Source: Chitinophagaceae bacterium (GTDB lineage Bacteria > Bacteroidota > Bacteroidia > Chitinophagales > Chitinophagaceae). Taken from it: 5,653 nt of DNA. The stretch's first letter is position 1. Each line of letters begins with the position of its first letter. The notes below the pieces were generated by a model. The model worked only from the letters and a program-made list of their open reading frames with translations, was not told the DNA's origin and did no database searches. The DNA is taken from positions 1-5,653 of the forward strand of contig CANCKV010000259.1 in the NCBI GenBank assembly GCA_947378615.1, in the 5' to 3' direction. This document shows, in pieces, positions 1 through 5,653 of the stretch. Made by a program: the position numbers and the translations under genes.

Positions 1-339
1 ACGAAAGCTGCGGAAGCGGAGGGTAATGCTATTAAGATATCTGCCGAAGCAGAGAAAGAAGCTGCAAGATTGCGTGGACAAGGCGTTGCATTGTTCAGAG
101 AAGAAGTAGCACGTGGTATGAGTCAGGCAGCAGAACAAATGAAAGAGGCCAATTTGGATACCAATGTAATCCTATTTAGTATGTGGACTGAAGCTATCAA
201 GAATTTTGCAGAACTAGGTAGTGGCAATGTAATCTTTTTGGATGGTAGTGCAGAAGGAATGGATAAAACCATGAAACAAATTATTGGTATGATGAAAATG
301 AAGGAGAGGGATTCGGATCACTCAATTTCAAAAAAATAA
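1..339 (+). CDS. SPFH/band-7 domain protein, C-terminal part (5' end outside window)
   Basis: This is the last 112 codons of a gene that is open to the left edge. The reading frame starts at base 1 and ends at TAA 337-339. The visible part begins with an Ala/Glu/Lys-rich, probably coiled-coil stretch (residues 1-25, for example AEAEGNA and SAEAEKEAARLRGQG). A helical segment follows (REEVARGMSQAAEQMKEANL, about 33-52). Then comes a hydrophobic stretch, ILFSMWTEAIKNFAELG, and a short strand, GNVIFLDG (75-82). This order is the usual tail of flotillin, HIR and stomatin-like SPFH proteins: an AE-rich coil, a helix, a 'WT..I..FA' segment and an 'N.I.L' strand. Such proteins are membrane-anchored oligomers that scaffold membrane microdomains or control proteases. 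The SPFH domain and membrane anchor lie outside the window, so the exact subfamily cannot be told. The final residues, KERDSDHSISKK, are charged and look non-conserved. The call rests on recalled family pattern, not on an alignment. Confidence 0.72.
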   Translation, partial: TKAAEAEGNAIKISAEAEKEAARLRGQGVALFREEVARGMSQAAEQMKEANLDTNVILFSMWTEAIKNFAELGSGNVIFLDGSAEGMDKTMKQIIGMMKMKERDSDHSISKK

Positions 340-350
340 TTTATACGTAC

Positions 351-390
351 AAATGCGGCTCAGAATTAATCTTCTGAGCCGCATTTTTTT
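351..390 (+). terminator. Intrinsic terminator of the SPFH-family gene
   Basis: A perfect 15-bp stem pairs 351-365 (AAATGCGGCTCAGAA) with 372-386 around a 6-nt loop, TTAATC. A T-run continues to 390. It lies 11 bases after the stop codon of the upstream gene. The A-run on the 5' side is short, so it acts mainly on plus-strand transcription. Confidence 0.92.
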
Positions 391-434
391 AATCATCTAA
401 GCAATGTTAGGCAGCATCAAAACAAATAATAAAA

Positions 435-777
435 TTTTACCACATAGAGTGAAATGAAGGGTTTATGTTTCTGGTTATATAACTGTTAGAAAAAAGAAAA
501 AGCTAAACACATAGGCTCATAGCCACATAGAAAGGACATAGCTTTTTTATATTTTTTAGAAAAAGAAGGTCACAGAGGAATCCTACTTCGTAGCATTAGG
601 AACGACTTTCTGAAAAGAAGTTATATAGTAGACACAATAGGCTCACAGAATTTTATTCTGGTTTAGATAAGAAAACATAGAAAAAAAGTTTCACTTTTTT
701 ACACTCGAGTCTATGTGAACTTAAAGTGAAACGCTTTTACCTTATTTATTATTTTCTTTGTGCCTTATGTGGTAAAA
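435..777. repeat. Intergenic inverted-repeat patchwork, possible decayed MITE-like element
   Basis: No open reading frame of credible coding character is seen here. The outer ends form a 12-bp perfect inverted repeat: TTTTACCACATA at 435-446 and TATGTGGTAAAA at 766-777. Outside it, the flanks still match imperfectly with small gaps. Nested inside are AAAAAGCTA (497-505) with TAGCTTTTT (539-547), GGCT (514-517) with AGCC (521-524), CAGAAT (646-651) with ATTCTG (655-660), GTTTCACTTT (688-697) with AAAGTGAAAC (723-732), and ACATAG (675-680) with CTATGT (711-716). The pentamer CATAG recurs at 443, 510, 518, 526, 537 and 676. The nonamer ATAGGCTCA occurs twice (511-519 and 637-645). This could be a worn non-autonomous mobile element or a family of intergenic palindromes. 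No target-site duplication is obvious, so the mobile origin is inference. Confidence 0.5.
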
Positions 778-988
778 ATCTTTTAATTATTTTTTGAACT
801 TGCGTAAAGTAAGTTAAGTAAGGTTTTTTAGTAATTGAACTACTCTATGAAATGAATAAAATACCTATACATATTCTATTATTTAAAAATAAATTAAACA
901 GATTATTTATCTACTATTTTAAACCAAATGATTCAATTTCTTAAATCCCCTGCTTTCAATATCACTAATAATAGTTTTCTTTGCAAGT
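778..988. other. AT-rich, gene-free leader region before hemL
   Basis: This stretch is strongly AT-rich and has no supportable gene. It holds one short imperfect tandem repeat, GTAAAGTAA (804-812) followed by GTTAAGTAA (813-821). The hemL promoter should lie here. I found no exact copy of the Bacteroidota -7 motif TAnnTTTG with a -33 TTG at normal spacing. TATTTTTTG at 788-796 is one base too long, and TAGTTTTC at 972-979 misses the last base and is too near the start codon. Confidence 0.5.
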
Positions 989-2278
989 ATGAATATTAAT
1001 AATAGTATAGAACTTTTTTCCCGTGCACAGGCTTCTATTCCTGGCGGTGTTAATTCGCCTGTTCGTGCTTTTAAAAGTGTAGGAGGCACTCCTTTATTTA
1101 TCAAAAAGGCGAAGGGTGCTTACCTATACGATGCCGATGACAATCAATATATAGATTATATCGCTTCATGGGGACCGATGATTTTGGGTCATGCCTTCGA
1201 ACCTGTCATTAAGGCAATTCAGGAACAGGCTGTTTTTTCCACTTCTTATGGTGCGCCAACAGAATTGGAAATCAAAATGGCAGAATTGATAAAGTCGATG
1301 GCACCAAATGTAGATTTGATCCGTATGGTCAGTAGTGGAACGGAAGCTTGTATGAGTGCTGTGAGGGTTGCAAGGGGTTATACTGGGCGAAATAAGATTA
1401 TTAAGTTTGAGGGTTGCTATCACGGTCATGCGGATAGTTTCTTAGTAAAGGCAGGAAGTGGTGTGGCAACTTTCAATATTCAGGCAGTTCCCGGTGTGAC
1501 AGCAGGGGTGGCAAATGATACCCTTACTTGTGCCTATAACGATTTGGAGGCAGTAGAATTGTTGGTAAAAGAGAATCCGAATCAAGTGGCTGCCATCATA
1601 GTGGAGGCAGTTGCAGGAAATATGGGTTGTATTCTTCCGAAAGAAGGATTTCTGAAAGGACTTAGGAGAATTTGTGATGAACATAATATAGTGTTGATAT
1701 TCGATGAGGTGATGACCGGTTTTCGCTTGGCACTCGGTGGTGTACAGGAGAAACTAGGTATTGATGCAGACTTAGTTACTTACGGAAAAGTGATTGGTGC
1801 CGGAATGCCTGTAGGTGCTTTTGGTGGTAAGAGGAAGTTTATGGAAGTGGTTTCTCCTTTGGGTAACGTTTATCAGGCAGGGACCTTGAGCGGTAATCCA
1901 ATTGCGATGATTGCAGGATATACTTTATTGTCAATCCTGAAAGACAATCCTGAAATTCTGAAAGAACTAGATGCAAAAACTTTGTACTTAAAAGAAGGTC
2001 TCGATAAGGTATTGAAGTCTTCAGGAACACCTTACGTCATCAATCATTTAGGTTCGATGATTAGCATACACTTTAGTGAACAACCTGTTACTGATTTTGC
2101 AAGTGCTGCGGCTGCTAACAACGATTTATTTAAGAAATTCTTCCATGCCATGTTGAATCGTGGTATTTATCTTCCACCGAGTGCCTTTGAAAGTTGGTTT
2201 TTGAATAATGCCTTGAGTTACGAAGACTTAGATAAGACAATTGCTGCTGCCGCAGAGAGCCTGAAAGAGATATTGTAG
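989..2278 (+). CDS. hemL: Glutamate-1-semialdehyde 2,1-aminomutase
   Basis: This PLP enzyme converts glutamate-1-semialdehyde to 5-aminolevulinate, the last step of the C5 route into haem and other tetrapyrroles, in the cytoplasm. The 429-residue length is normal and the protein is complete. Visible family marks are the N-terminal [18 protein letters not shown] (11-28), the cofactor-phosphate loop [16 protein letters not shown] (115-130), [19 protein letters not shown] (140-158, start of the gating loop), FDEVMTGFR (238-246, D239 expected to hold the PLP ring nitrogen), YGK with the Schiff-base lysine K267, and [10 protein letters not shown] (295-304). ATG 989 is chosen because it gives the family N-terminus directly. 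There is no Shine-Dalgarno sequence, as usual in this phylum. Two positions differ from the forms I recall: VEAVAGNMG at 205-213 (usually VEPVAGNM) and GAGMP at 270-274 (usually GGGMP). The gene stands alone between two gene-poor gaps, so it is probably monocistronic. Confidence 0.96.
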   Translation: MNINNSIELFSRAQASIPGGVNSPVRAFKSVGGTPLFIKKAKGAYLYDADDNQYIDYIASWGPMILGHAFEPVIKAIQEQAVFSTSYGAPTELEIKMAELIKSMAPNVDLIRMVSSGTEACMSAVRVARGYTGRNKIIKFEGCYHGHADSFLVKAGSGVATFNIQAVPGVTAGVANDTLTCAYNDLEAVELLVKENPNQVAAIIVEAVAGNMGCILPKEGFLKGLRRICDEHNIVLIFDEVMTGFRLALGGVQEKLGIDADLVTYGKVIGAGMPVGAFGGKRKFMEVVSPLGNVYQAGTLSGNPIAMIAGYTLLSILKDNPEILKELDAKTLYLKEGLDKVLKSSGTPYVINHLGSMISIHFSEQPVTDFASAAAANNDLFKKFFHAMLNRGIYLPPSAFESWFLNNALSYEDLDKTIAAAAESLKEIL

Positions 2279-2286
2279 TCTAAGGA

Positions 2287-2320
2287 GTTGTACGTTATAT
2301 GTTGTACGTTATAAGTTATA
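2287..2320. repeat. Short tandem repeat, 14-nt period, after hemL
   Basis: GTTGTACGTTATA at 2287-2299 is repeated exactly at 2301-2313, giving a 14-nt period. A partial third unit, GTTATAA, follows at 2315-2321. It starts nine bases after the hemL stop codon. Similar GTTGTACGTTGTA-type runs are common in intergenic DNA of Bacteroidota as I recall, but no function is known to me. Confidence 0.75.
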
Positions 2321-2409
2321 AGTAAAAAAAACCTTAATAGTGATATAGGCTGTTTCATTTAATTTTGTTTGCATTCCTTAAATATGTTTTATTAAGCTCA
2401 TTCTGAACA

Positions 2410-2446
2410 TAAAGGAAGGTTTCGCTTTGAGCGAAGCCTTCCTTTA
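2410..2446 (+). terminator. Hairpin terminator downstream of hemL
   Basis: The stem pairs 2410-2426 with 2430-2446 around the 3-nt loop TTG. It has 17 base pairs, with a single G-T wobble (2420 with 2436). The right arm ends in CCTTTA and runs into an AT-rich tail, but the T-run is only three bases. The hairpin lies about 130 bases after the hemL stop codon. It is probably the hemL terminator, possibly leaky or usable from both sides. The rest of the gap to 2629 is AT-rich, with no gene or RNA that I recognise. Confidence 0.7.
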
Positions 2447-2629
2447 ATTAACGACTATATCAAAACCCTATGTTTTAAATACTTCCCCCTTATCATTTCG
2501 ATTGGTACGTTTTTTTTCCTTTATTTCCTTCTATTTTCTCAGTTATTGAAAACCATAAAATAAATTATTCAATTGTGGTGGACAAATAGGAAAAAAAGAT
2601 AACTTTATTGTTCAAATAAATGCTTTAGT

Positions 2630-4033
2630 ATGAAGATTTCTTTTCATGGTGCTGCCCGTACAGTTACAGGTTCAAAGCATCTACTCACCCTCAGTAATAA
2701 TAAAAAGATTTTGTTGGATTGTGGTTTGTTTCAAGGTATGGGACAAAATACGAATGCCCTCAATGCAGAGTTTGGCTTTAATGCTGCGGAAATAGACCAT
2801 TTGATACTCTCTCATGCCCACATTGACCACTCTGGTTTGATTCCCAAATTAGTGAGAGAAGGGTTTAAGGGTACTATTCATTGCACACCTGCTACCGTTT
2901 CACTTGCAGGTGTTTTATTAGAAGATTCGGCCGTCATACAACGCGATGATACTGTCTTTCTTAACAAGAAAAGATTAACAACAGGATTGCCCCCTATTCA
3001 ACCTTTATATACAGAAGATGATGTAAAAGCGACGATGCATCTTTTTAAACCTGTAGAATATGGTGTATGGGCTAAAGTATGTGAGGAAGTTAGTGTACTA
3101 TTTACCGATGCAGGTCATATAATAGGAAGTGCTGCAGTGAACTTGGCAATAAAAGAAAATGGGAAAGAATCACATCTTACGTTTACCGGAGATGTAGGCC
3201 GATATCGGGATGTAATTCTAAAATCACCTGAACCATTTCCTCAAGCAGATTATATAATATGTGAGAGTACTTATGGCAATAGCCTACACGACCCTATCAA
3301 CGATACTATCAATACCCTACATCATTGGATTGAAGAAACTTGTGTGCATAAAAAAGGCAATCTGATAATACCTGCTTTCAGTGTTGGAAGAACTCAAGAA
3401 TTGCTTTTTTACATGAATCAATTGGTATTGGAAAAAAGAATGCCGAAGGTTAAAGTATATGTTGATAGTCCATTGAGTTCTAAAGTCACAGAGATAGTGA
3501 AAGACTATTCAAAATACTTCAATAATAGGATTCATAAGCTGATGCAAATAGATGAAGACCCATTCGATTTTCCCGGATTAGAGTTTACTGCTAGTGTGGA
3601 AGAAAGTAAGGCCATCAATTTTTTGACTAAGCCCTGTATTATTTTAGCTGCGAGTGGGATGGCAGATGCCGGAAGAATAAAACATCATATCGCCAATAAT
3701 ATCAACGATAAAAAGAATACTATACTCATAGTTGGTTATTGCGAACCCTTCTCTTTAGGTGGTAAATTAATGAACGGAGCAAAGAAAGTTCGTATTTATG
3801 GGGAAGAACATAAGGTAGTTGCTGACGTTAAAGTAATGCGTAGCCTTAGTGCGCACGGCGATTACGACGATTTGAGTCAATTTTTATCTTGTCAGGAGGT
3901 GAAGAAAGTTAAGAAGTTCTTTATTGTACATGGGGAATATGAAGTACAGCAACATTTTCAAGAAAGATTATTTAGAAAAGGATTTGCAGATGTGGTCATT
4001 CCTAAAATACATGAAGAGTTTGGACTCGGGTAA
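2630..4033 (+). CDS. MBL-fold beta-CASP protein, probable ribonuclease
   Basis: This is a complete 467-residue metallo-beta-lactamase-fold hydrolase of the beta-CASP branch, which processes or degrades RNA (relatives include CPSF73-like nucleases and the Thermus RNase TTHA0252). The zinc-site motifs are all present: D30 in LLDCG, HAHIDH at 62-67, H163 in DAGHIIGSA, and D188 in FTGDVGR. The beta-CASP part starts with E212 in ESTYG, then PAFSVGRTQELLF (248-260) and YVDSPLS (277-283). It continues with ASGMADAGRIKHH (341-353, motif B histidine), GYCEP (369-373) and SAHGDYDDL (407-415, motif C H409). HGE (434-436) closes the RNA-specificity segment near the C-terminus. No signal peptide or membrane segment is seen, so it should be cytoplasmic. 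Every expected catalytic residue is kept, so the enzyme is likely active, but the natural RNA target cannot be told. ATG 2630 gives the family start MKISFHGAARTVTGS. It converges with nusG. Confidence 0.92.
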   Translation: MKISFHGAARTVTGSKHLLTLSNNKKILLDCGLFQGMGQNTNALNAEFGFNAAEIDHLILSHAHIDHSGLIPKLVREGFKGTIHCTPATVSLAGVLLEDSAVIQRDDTVFLNKKRLTTGLPPIQPLYTEDDVKATMHLFKPVEYGVWAKVCEEVSVLFTDAGHIIGSAAVNLAIKENGKESHLTFTGDVGRYRDVILKSPEPFPQADYIICESTYGNSLHDPINDTINTLHHWIEETCVHKKGNLIIPAFSVGRTQELLFYMNQLVLEKRMPKVKVYVDSPLSSKVTEIVKDYSKYFNNRIHKLMQIDEDPFDFPGLEFTASVEESKAINFLTKPCIILAASGMADAGRIKHHIANNINDKKNTILIVGYCEPFSLGGKLMNGAKKVRIYGEEHKVVADVKVMRSLSAHGDYDDLSQFLSCQEVKKVKKFFIVHGEYEVQQHFQERLFRKGFADVVIPKIHEEFGLG

Positions 4034-4042
4034 TGCAAAAGA

Positions 4043-4072
4043 AAAAGGCTACCTAAAAATTGATAGCCTTTT
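4043..4072. terminator. Shared bidirectional terminator between the beta-CASP gene and nusG
   Basis: A 9-bp stem pairs AAAAGGCTA (4043-4051) with TAGCCTTTT (4064-4072) around a 12-nt loop. On the plus strand it is followed by T-rich DNA. On the minus strand the A-run before it gives TTTTTCTTTT. It sits in the 61-base gap between two converging stop codons, so it can end both transcripts. Confidence 0.78.
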
Positions 4073-4094
4073 CATTTATATTTATTACTCACAA

Positions 4095-4700
4095 TTAACC
4101 AAGCTTTTCAACTTGCATATAATTCAATTCAACAGGTGTACTTCTACCAAATATCTTAACAGTAACCTTCAATTTCTTCTTCTCATCATTGATTTCTTCA
4201 ATAACTCCATTGAAATCATTGAATGGACCTTCAATAATCTTGATGGTTTCTCCGATAATAAATGGCTCATTGATAGTAACTCCTTGATCATTCATCTCAT
4301 CTACCTTACCAAGCATCTTGTTAACCTCAGACTTTCTAAGAGAGATAATGTTTCCTTTGCTTCCCTTTCCATCAGTCAAAAAGTGCATCACATTAGTCAC
4401 ATTCGTTACACTTTGAACAATATCATCGTGTAATTTTCCGTCAAAAACCTCTAAGAAAATATAACCGGGATAAAGGTTCTTTTCTCTCATCAATTTCTTC
4501 CCGTTCTGAACCTTATAAATTTTTTCAGTAGGTAGAAAAACTTGCTTGATAATATTAGTCCAACCGTTTCTGCTGATATCCTTATCCAAATATTCCTTAA
4601 TACTCTTTTCTTTTCCACTAACAACTCTCAGAGCATAATACTTAGTATTATCCAACGGGGCTTCTGCCACTTCTGTATTAGCTACTGTTACTTCTTCCAT
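4095..4700 (-). CDS. nusG: Transcription termination/antitermination factor NusG
   Basis: NusG binds the RNA polymerase clamp, promotes elongation and links polymerase to Rho or to the ribosome. The protein is complete at 201 residues. Residues 1-18 form an acidic, low-complexity extension. The NGN domain follows (about 20-125), with YYALRVVSGKEKSIKEYL (21-38) and the typical NLYPGYIFLEV (75-85). After a linker comes the KOW domain (about 145-201), with GETIKIIEGPFNDFNGVIEEI (150-170) and the ending FGRSTPVELNYMQVEKL (184-200), which is the standard NusG close. ATG 4700 begins 8 bases after the secE stop codon, so the two are co-transcribed. The usual next gene, rplK, is absent: a terminator and a converging gene follow instead. 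No Shine-Dalgarno sequence is seen. Confidence 0.96.
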   Translation of the reverse strand: MEEVTVANTEVAEAPLDNTKYYALRVVSGKEKSIKEYLDKDISRNGWTNIIKQVFLPTEKIYKVQNGKKLMREKNLYPGYIFLEVFDGKLHDDIVQSVTNVTNVMHFLTDGKGSKGNIISLRKSEVNKMLGKVDEMNDQGVTINEPFIIGETIKIIEGPFNDFNGVIEEINDEKKKLKVTVKIFGRSTPVELNYMQVEKLG

Positions 4701-4708
4701 AGTTGTTA

Positions 4709-4903
4709 TTACTTAAATAATGAGTAAATCAGCTTTAGTAATTGATTTGTACTAAAGTCCATAATCCAAACCATCCCTGTGATGATAACCGTAGCCACCA
4801 AAACAATTGCTGTACTCTGTTGTAATTGCAACCACGTAGGCCAAGTCACCTTTTCTACCAATTCCTGATAGCTATCTTTAAAATATGCAGATATTTTATT
4901 CAT
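4709..4903 (-). CDS. secE: Preprotein translocase subunit SecE
   Basis: SecE is the small inner-membrane clamp subunit of the SecYEG protein-export channel. The chosen start, ATG 4903, gives 64 residues, typical of the short one-helix SecE found outside enterobacteria. The frame stays open upstream to a GTG at 4954, but the added residues (FSQKRTTSNSLINLF) do not look conserved and would cover the structured leader. The amphipathic N-terminal helix carries SYQELVEKVTWPTWLQLQQS (11-30), the hallmark 'KVTWPT' motif. One hydrophobic transmembrane segment follows (about 31-50, TAIVLVATVIITGMVWIMDF). The ending, TNQLLKLIYSLFK, is standard. The gene lies between tRNA-Trp and nusG, its usual place. 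Confidence 0.93.
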   Translation of the reverse strand: MNKISAYFKDSYQELVEKVTWPTWLQLQQSTAIVLVATVIITGMVWIMDFSTNQLLKLIYSLFK

Positions 4904-4920
4904 GGTAAATAAATTAATCA

Positions 4921-4962
4921 GACTATTGCTAGTCGTCCGTTTTTGAGAAAACACTTCTCAAA
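4921..4962 (-). promoter_or_regulatory. Two hairpins in the tRNA-Trp/secE spacer
   Basis: Read on the minus strand, the 66-base spacer after the tRNA first folds into TTTGAGAA / TTCTCAAA (4962-4955 with 4949-4942), an 8-bp stem with a 5-nt loop. It then folds into GACTA-GCAA-TAGTC (4934-4921), a 5-bp stem closed by a GNRA tetraloop. Neither has a T-run, so they are not good terminators. They may protect or guide processing of the secE-nusG messenger after the tRNA is cut out, which is inference. Confidence 0.5.
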
Positions 4963-4969
4963 TTGATTG

Positions 4970-5040
4970 CACGGGCACTAGGATTCGAACCCAGATCAAA
5001 GGTTTTGGAGACCCGTATGCTACCATTGCACTATGCCCGT
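4970..5040 (-). tRNA. tRNA-Trp (anticodon CCA)
   Basis: The gene is 71 nt and folds as a full cloverleaf. The acceptor stem ACGGGCA pairs with TGCCCGT in seven perfect pairs, with discriminator G73 as expected for tryptophan. The D-arm is GTGC-AATGGTA-GCAT, with the conserved GG. The anticodon loop is CTCCAAA with anticodon CCA. The T-arm is CTGGG-TTCGAAT-CCTAG. The 3' CCA is not encoded (the next bases are CAA), so it must be added by nucleotidyltransferase. The anticodon stem, CGGGT with ACCTT, has an outer C-T mismatch and one G-T wobble. The position between tuf and secE is the common bacterial arrangement. Confidence 0.96.
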
Positions 5041-5042
5041 GT

Positions 5043-5080
5043 AAAAAAACCAGCTAATTAACGAGATGTTAATTAGCTGG
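5043..5080 (-). terminator. Intrinsic terminator of tuf, abutting tRNA-Trp
   Basis: A perfect 13-bp stem pairs 5080-5068 (minus strand CCAGCTAATTAAC) with 5062-5050 around a 5-nt loop. It is followed on the minus strand by seven Ts (5049-5043). It starts 25 bases after the tuf stop codon. The T-run ends only two bases before the tRNA-Trp 5' end. The plus-strand side has no T-run, so it works in one direction. Confidence 0.88.
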
Positions 5081-5105
5081 ATATAAAAAAAGTATGATAA
5101 ATAAA

Positions 5106-5653
5106 TTATTTAATCACCTCAGTAACTTGACCAGCTCCTACTGTACGACCACCCTCACGGATAGCGAACTTAAGACCTTTTTCCATTGCGATTGGTTGAA
5201 TCAACTTAACCATCAATGTAACGTTATCGCCTGGCATTACCATTTCAGTTCCTTCAGGTAGTGTACACTCTCCAGTTACATCCGTAGTACGGAAGTAGAA
5301 CTGAGGACGGTATTTGTTGAAGAAAGGAGTGTGACGTCCACCTTCGTCTTTTGATAAAACGTAAACTTCACCTTTAAACTCAGTATGTGGAGTAATAGAT
5401 TTTGGTTTACAAATTACCATACCACGACGGATTTGGCTCTTTTCAATACCACGTAATAATAGACCTGCATTATCACCTGCTTGACCTTCATCCAATAATT
5501 TCTTGAACATTTCAACACCTGTAACAGTTGAAGTCAATGGAGTTTCCATCAAACCTACGATTTCAACTGCTTCACCAACTTTGATAATACCACGCTCGAT
5601 ACGACCTGTAGCAACAGTTCCACGACCAGTTATTGAGAATACATCTTCAACAC
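5106..5653 (-). CDS. tuf: Elongation factor Tu, C-terminal half (5' end outside window)
   Basis: EF-Tu is the GTPase that carries aminoacyl-tRNA to the ribosomal A site. The last 181 full codons are visible. The frame runs in from the right edge (first full codon at 5651-5649) and ends at TAA 5108-5106. The fragment begins with [20 protein letters not shown], the start of beta-barrel domain 2. It continues through [17 protein letters not shown] and LLRGI, then domain 3 with [39 protein letters not shown] and the closing [20 protein letters not shown]. The GTP-binding domain lies beyond the window. Compared with a usual length near 395 residues, this is about the last 45 percent, with no frameshift. 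Codon-level reading is clean across the whole segment. Confidence 0.97.
   Translation of the reverse strand, partial: VEDVFSITGRGTVATGRIERGIIKVGEAVEIVGLMETPLTSTVTGVEMFKKLLDEGQAGDNAGLLLRGIEKSQIRRGMVICKPKSITPHTEFKGEVYVLSKDEGGRHTPFFNKYRPQFYFRTTDVTGECTLPEGTEMVMPGDNVTLMVKLIQPIAMEKGLKFAIREGGRTVGAGQVTEVIK

Noticed and set aside
391..790. CRISPR array, suggested by the recurring CATAG units
   Set aside because: The repeats are only five bases, the spacing is 8-11 bases, and there are no spacer-sized unique segments or cas genes.
919..1104. 61-codon open frame on the minus strand over the hemL start
   Set aside because: It is antisense to the well-supported hemL N-terminus, has no recognisable domain, and its second half falls in AT-rich spacer.
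2573..2607. Promoter candidate for the beta-CASP gene: TTG at 2573-2575 and TAACTTTA at 2600-2607
   Set aside because: The -7 element misses the final G and the spacer of 24 bases is longer than usual for Bacteroidota promoters. It is plausible but not supportable.
3924..4433. 169-codon plus-strand frame spanning the end of the beta-CASP gene and much of nusG
   Set aside because: It overlaps the beta-CASP gene in another frame and runs antisense through nusG. Its Asn/Ile/Leu/Ser-rich sequence is typical of a shadow frame, and it would cross a terminator.
4904..4954. GTG start that would extend SecE by 17 residues
   Set aside because: The extension lacks conserved character and overlaps the structured leader. 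ATG 4903 gives the standard short SecE.
1..5653. A new defence or mobile system
   Set aside because: Every gene is a recognisable housekeeping or common enzyme family, and no toxin, nuclease-helicase pair, reverse transcriptase, integrase or transposase is seen.

Overview
The window reads as a piece of chromosome from a member of the Bacteroidota, most likely a low-GC, Chitinophagales- or Sphingobacteriia-like bacterium. This is inferred from several signs. The EF-Tu, NusG and glutamate-1-semialdehyde aminomutase sequences look Bacteroidota-like. Start codons lack Shine-Dalgarno sequences. The tRNA gene does not encode its CCA end. Intergenic DNA is AT-rich, with tandem and palindromic repeats. 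No phage, plasmid, CRISPR or defence genes are visible.

Left part, plus strand. The window opens inside the 3' end of an SPFH/band-7 type membrane-scaffold protein (1-339), closed by a strong intrinsic terminator (351-390). About 600 bases without a gene follow. Much of that stretch is a patchwork of inverted repeats bounded by a 12-bp inverted repeat (435-446 and 766-777), perhaps a decayed non-coding mobile element. Next comes hemL (989-2278), the aminomutase that makes 5-aminolevulinate for haem. A second gene-poor gap of about 350 bases carries a 14-nt tandem repeat and a hairpin terminator. Then comes a beta-CASP metallo-beta-lactamase-fold protein, probably a ribonuclease (2630-4033).

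Right part, minus strand, read from the right edge: the 3' half of tuf (EF-Tu), a perfect 13-bp terminator hairpin, tRNA-Trp(CCA), secE and nusG. This is the classic translation, secretion and transcription-elongation cluster. It normally continues into rplK-rplA-rplJ-rplL-rpoB-rpoC. Here it stops at nusG, which meets the beta-CASP gene tail to tail across a shared bidirectional terminator, so the ribosomal-protein/RNA-polymerase part must lie elsewhere.

The genes are mostly ordinary housekeeping genes, and I see no clear new biological system. The points most worth a second look are the break after nusG, the tuf terminator lying only two bases from the 5' end of tRNA-Trp, the structured leader between tRNA-Trp and secE, and the repeat patchwork upstream of hemL.
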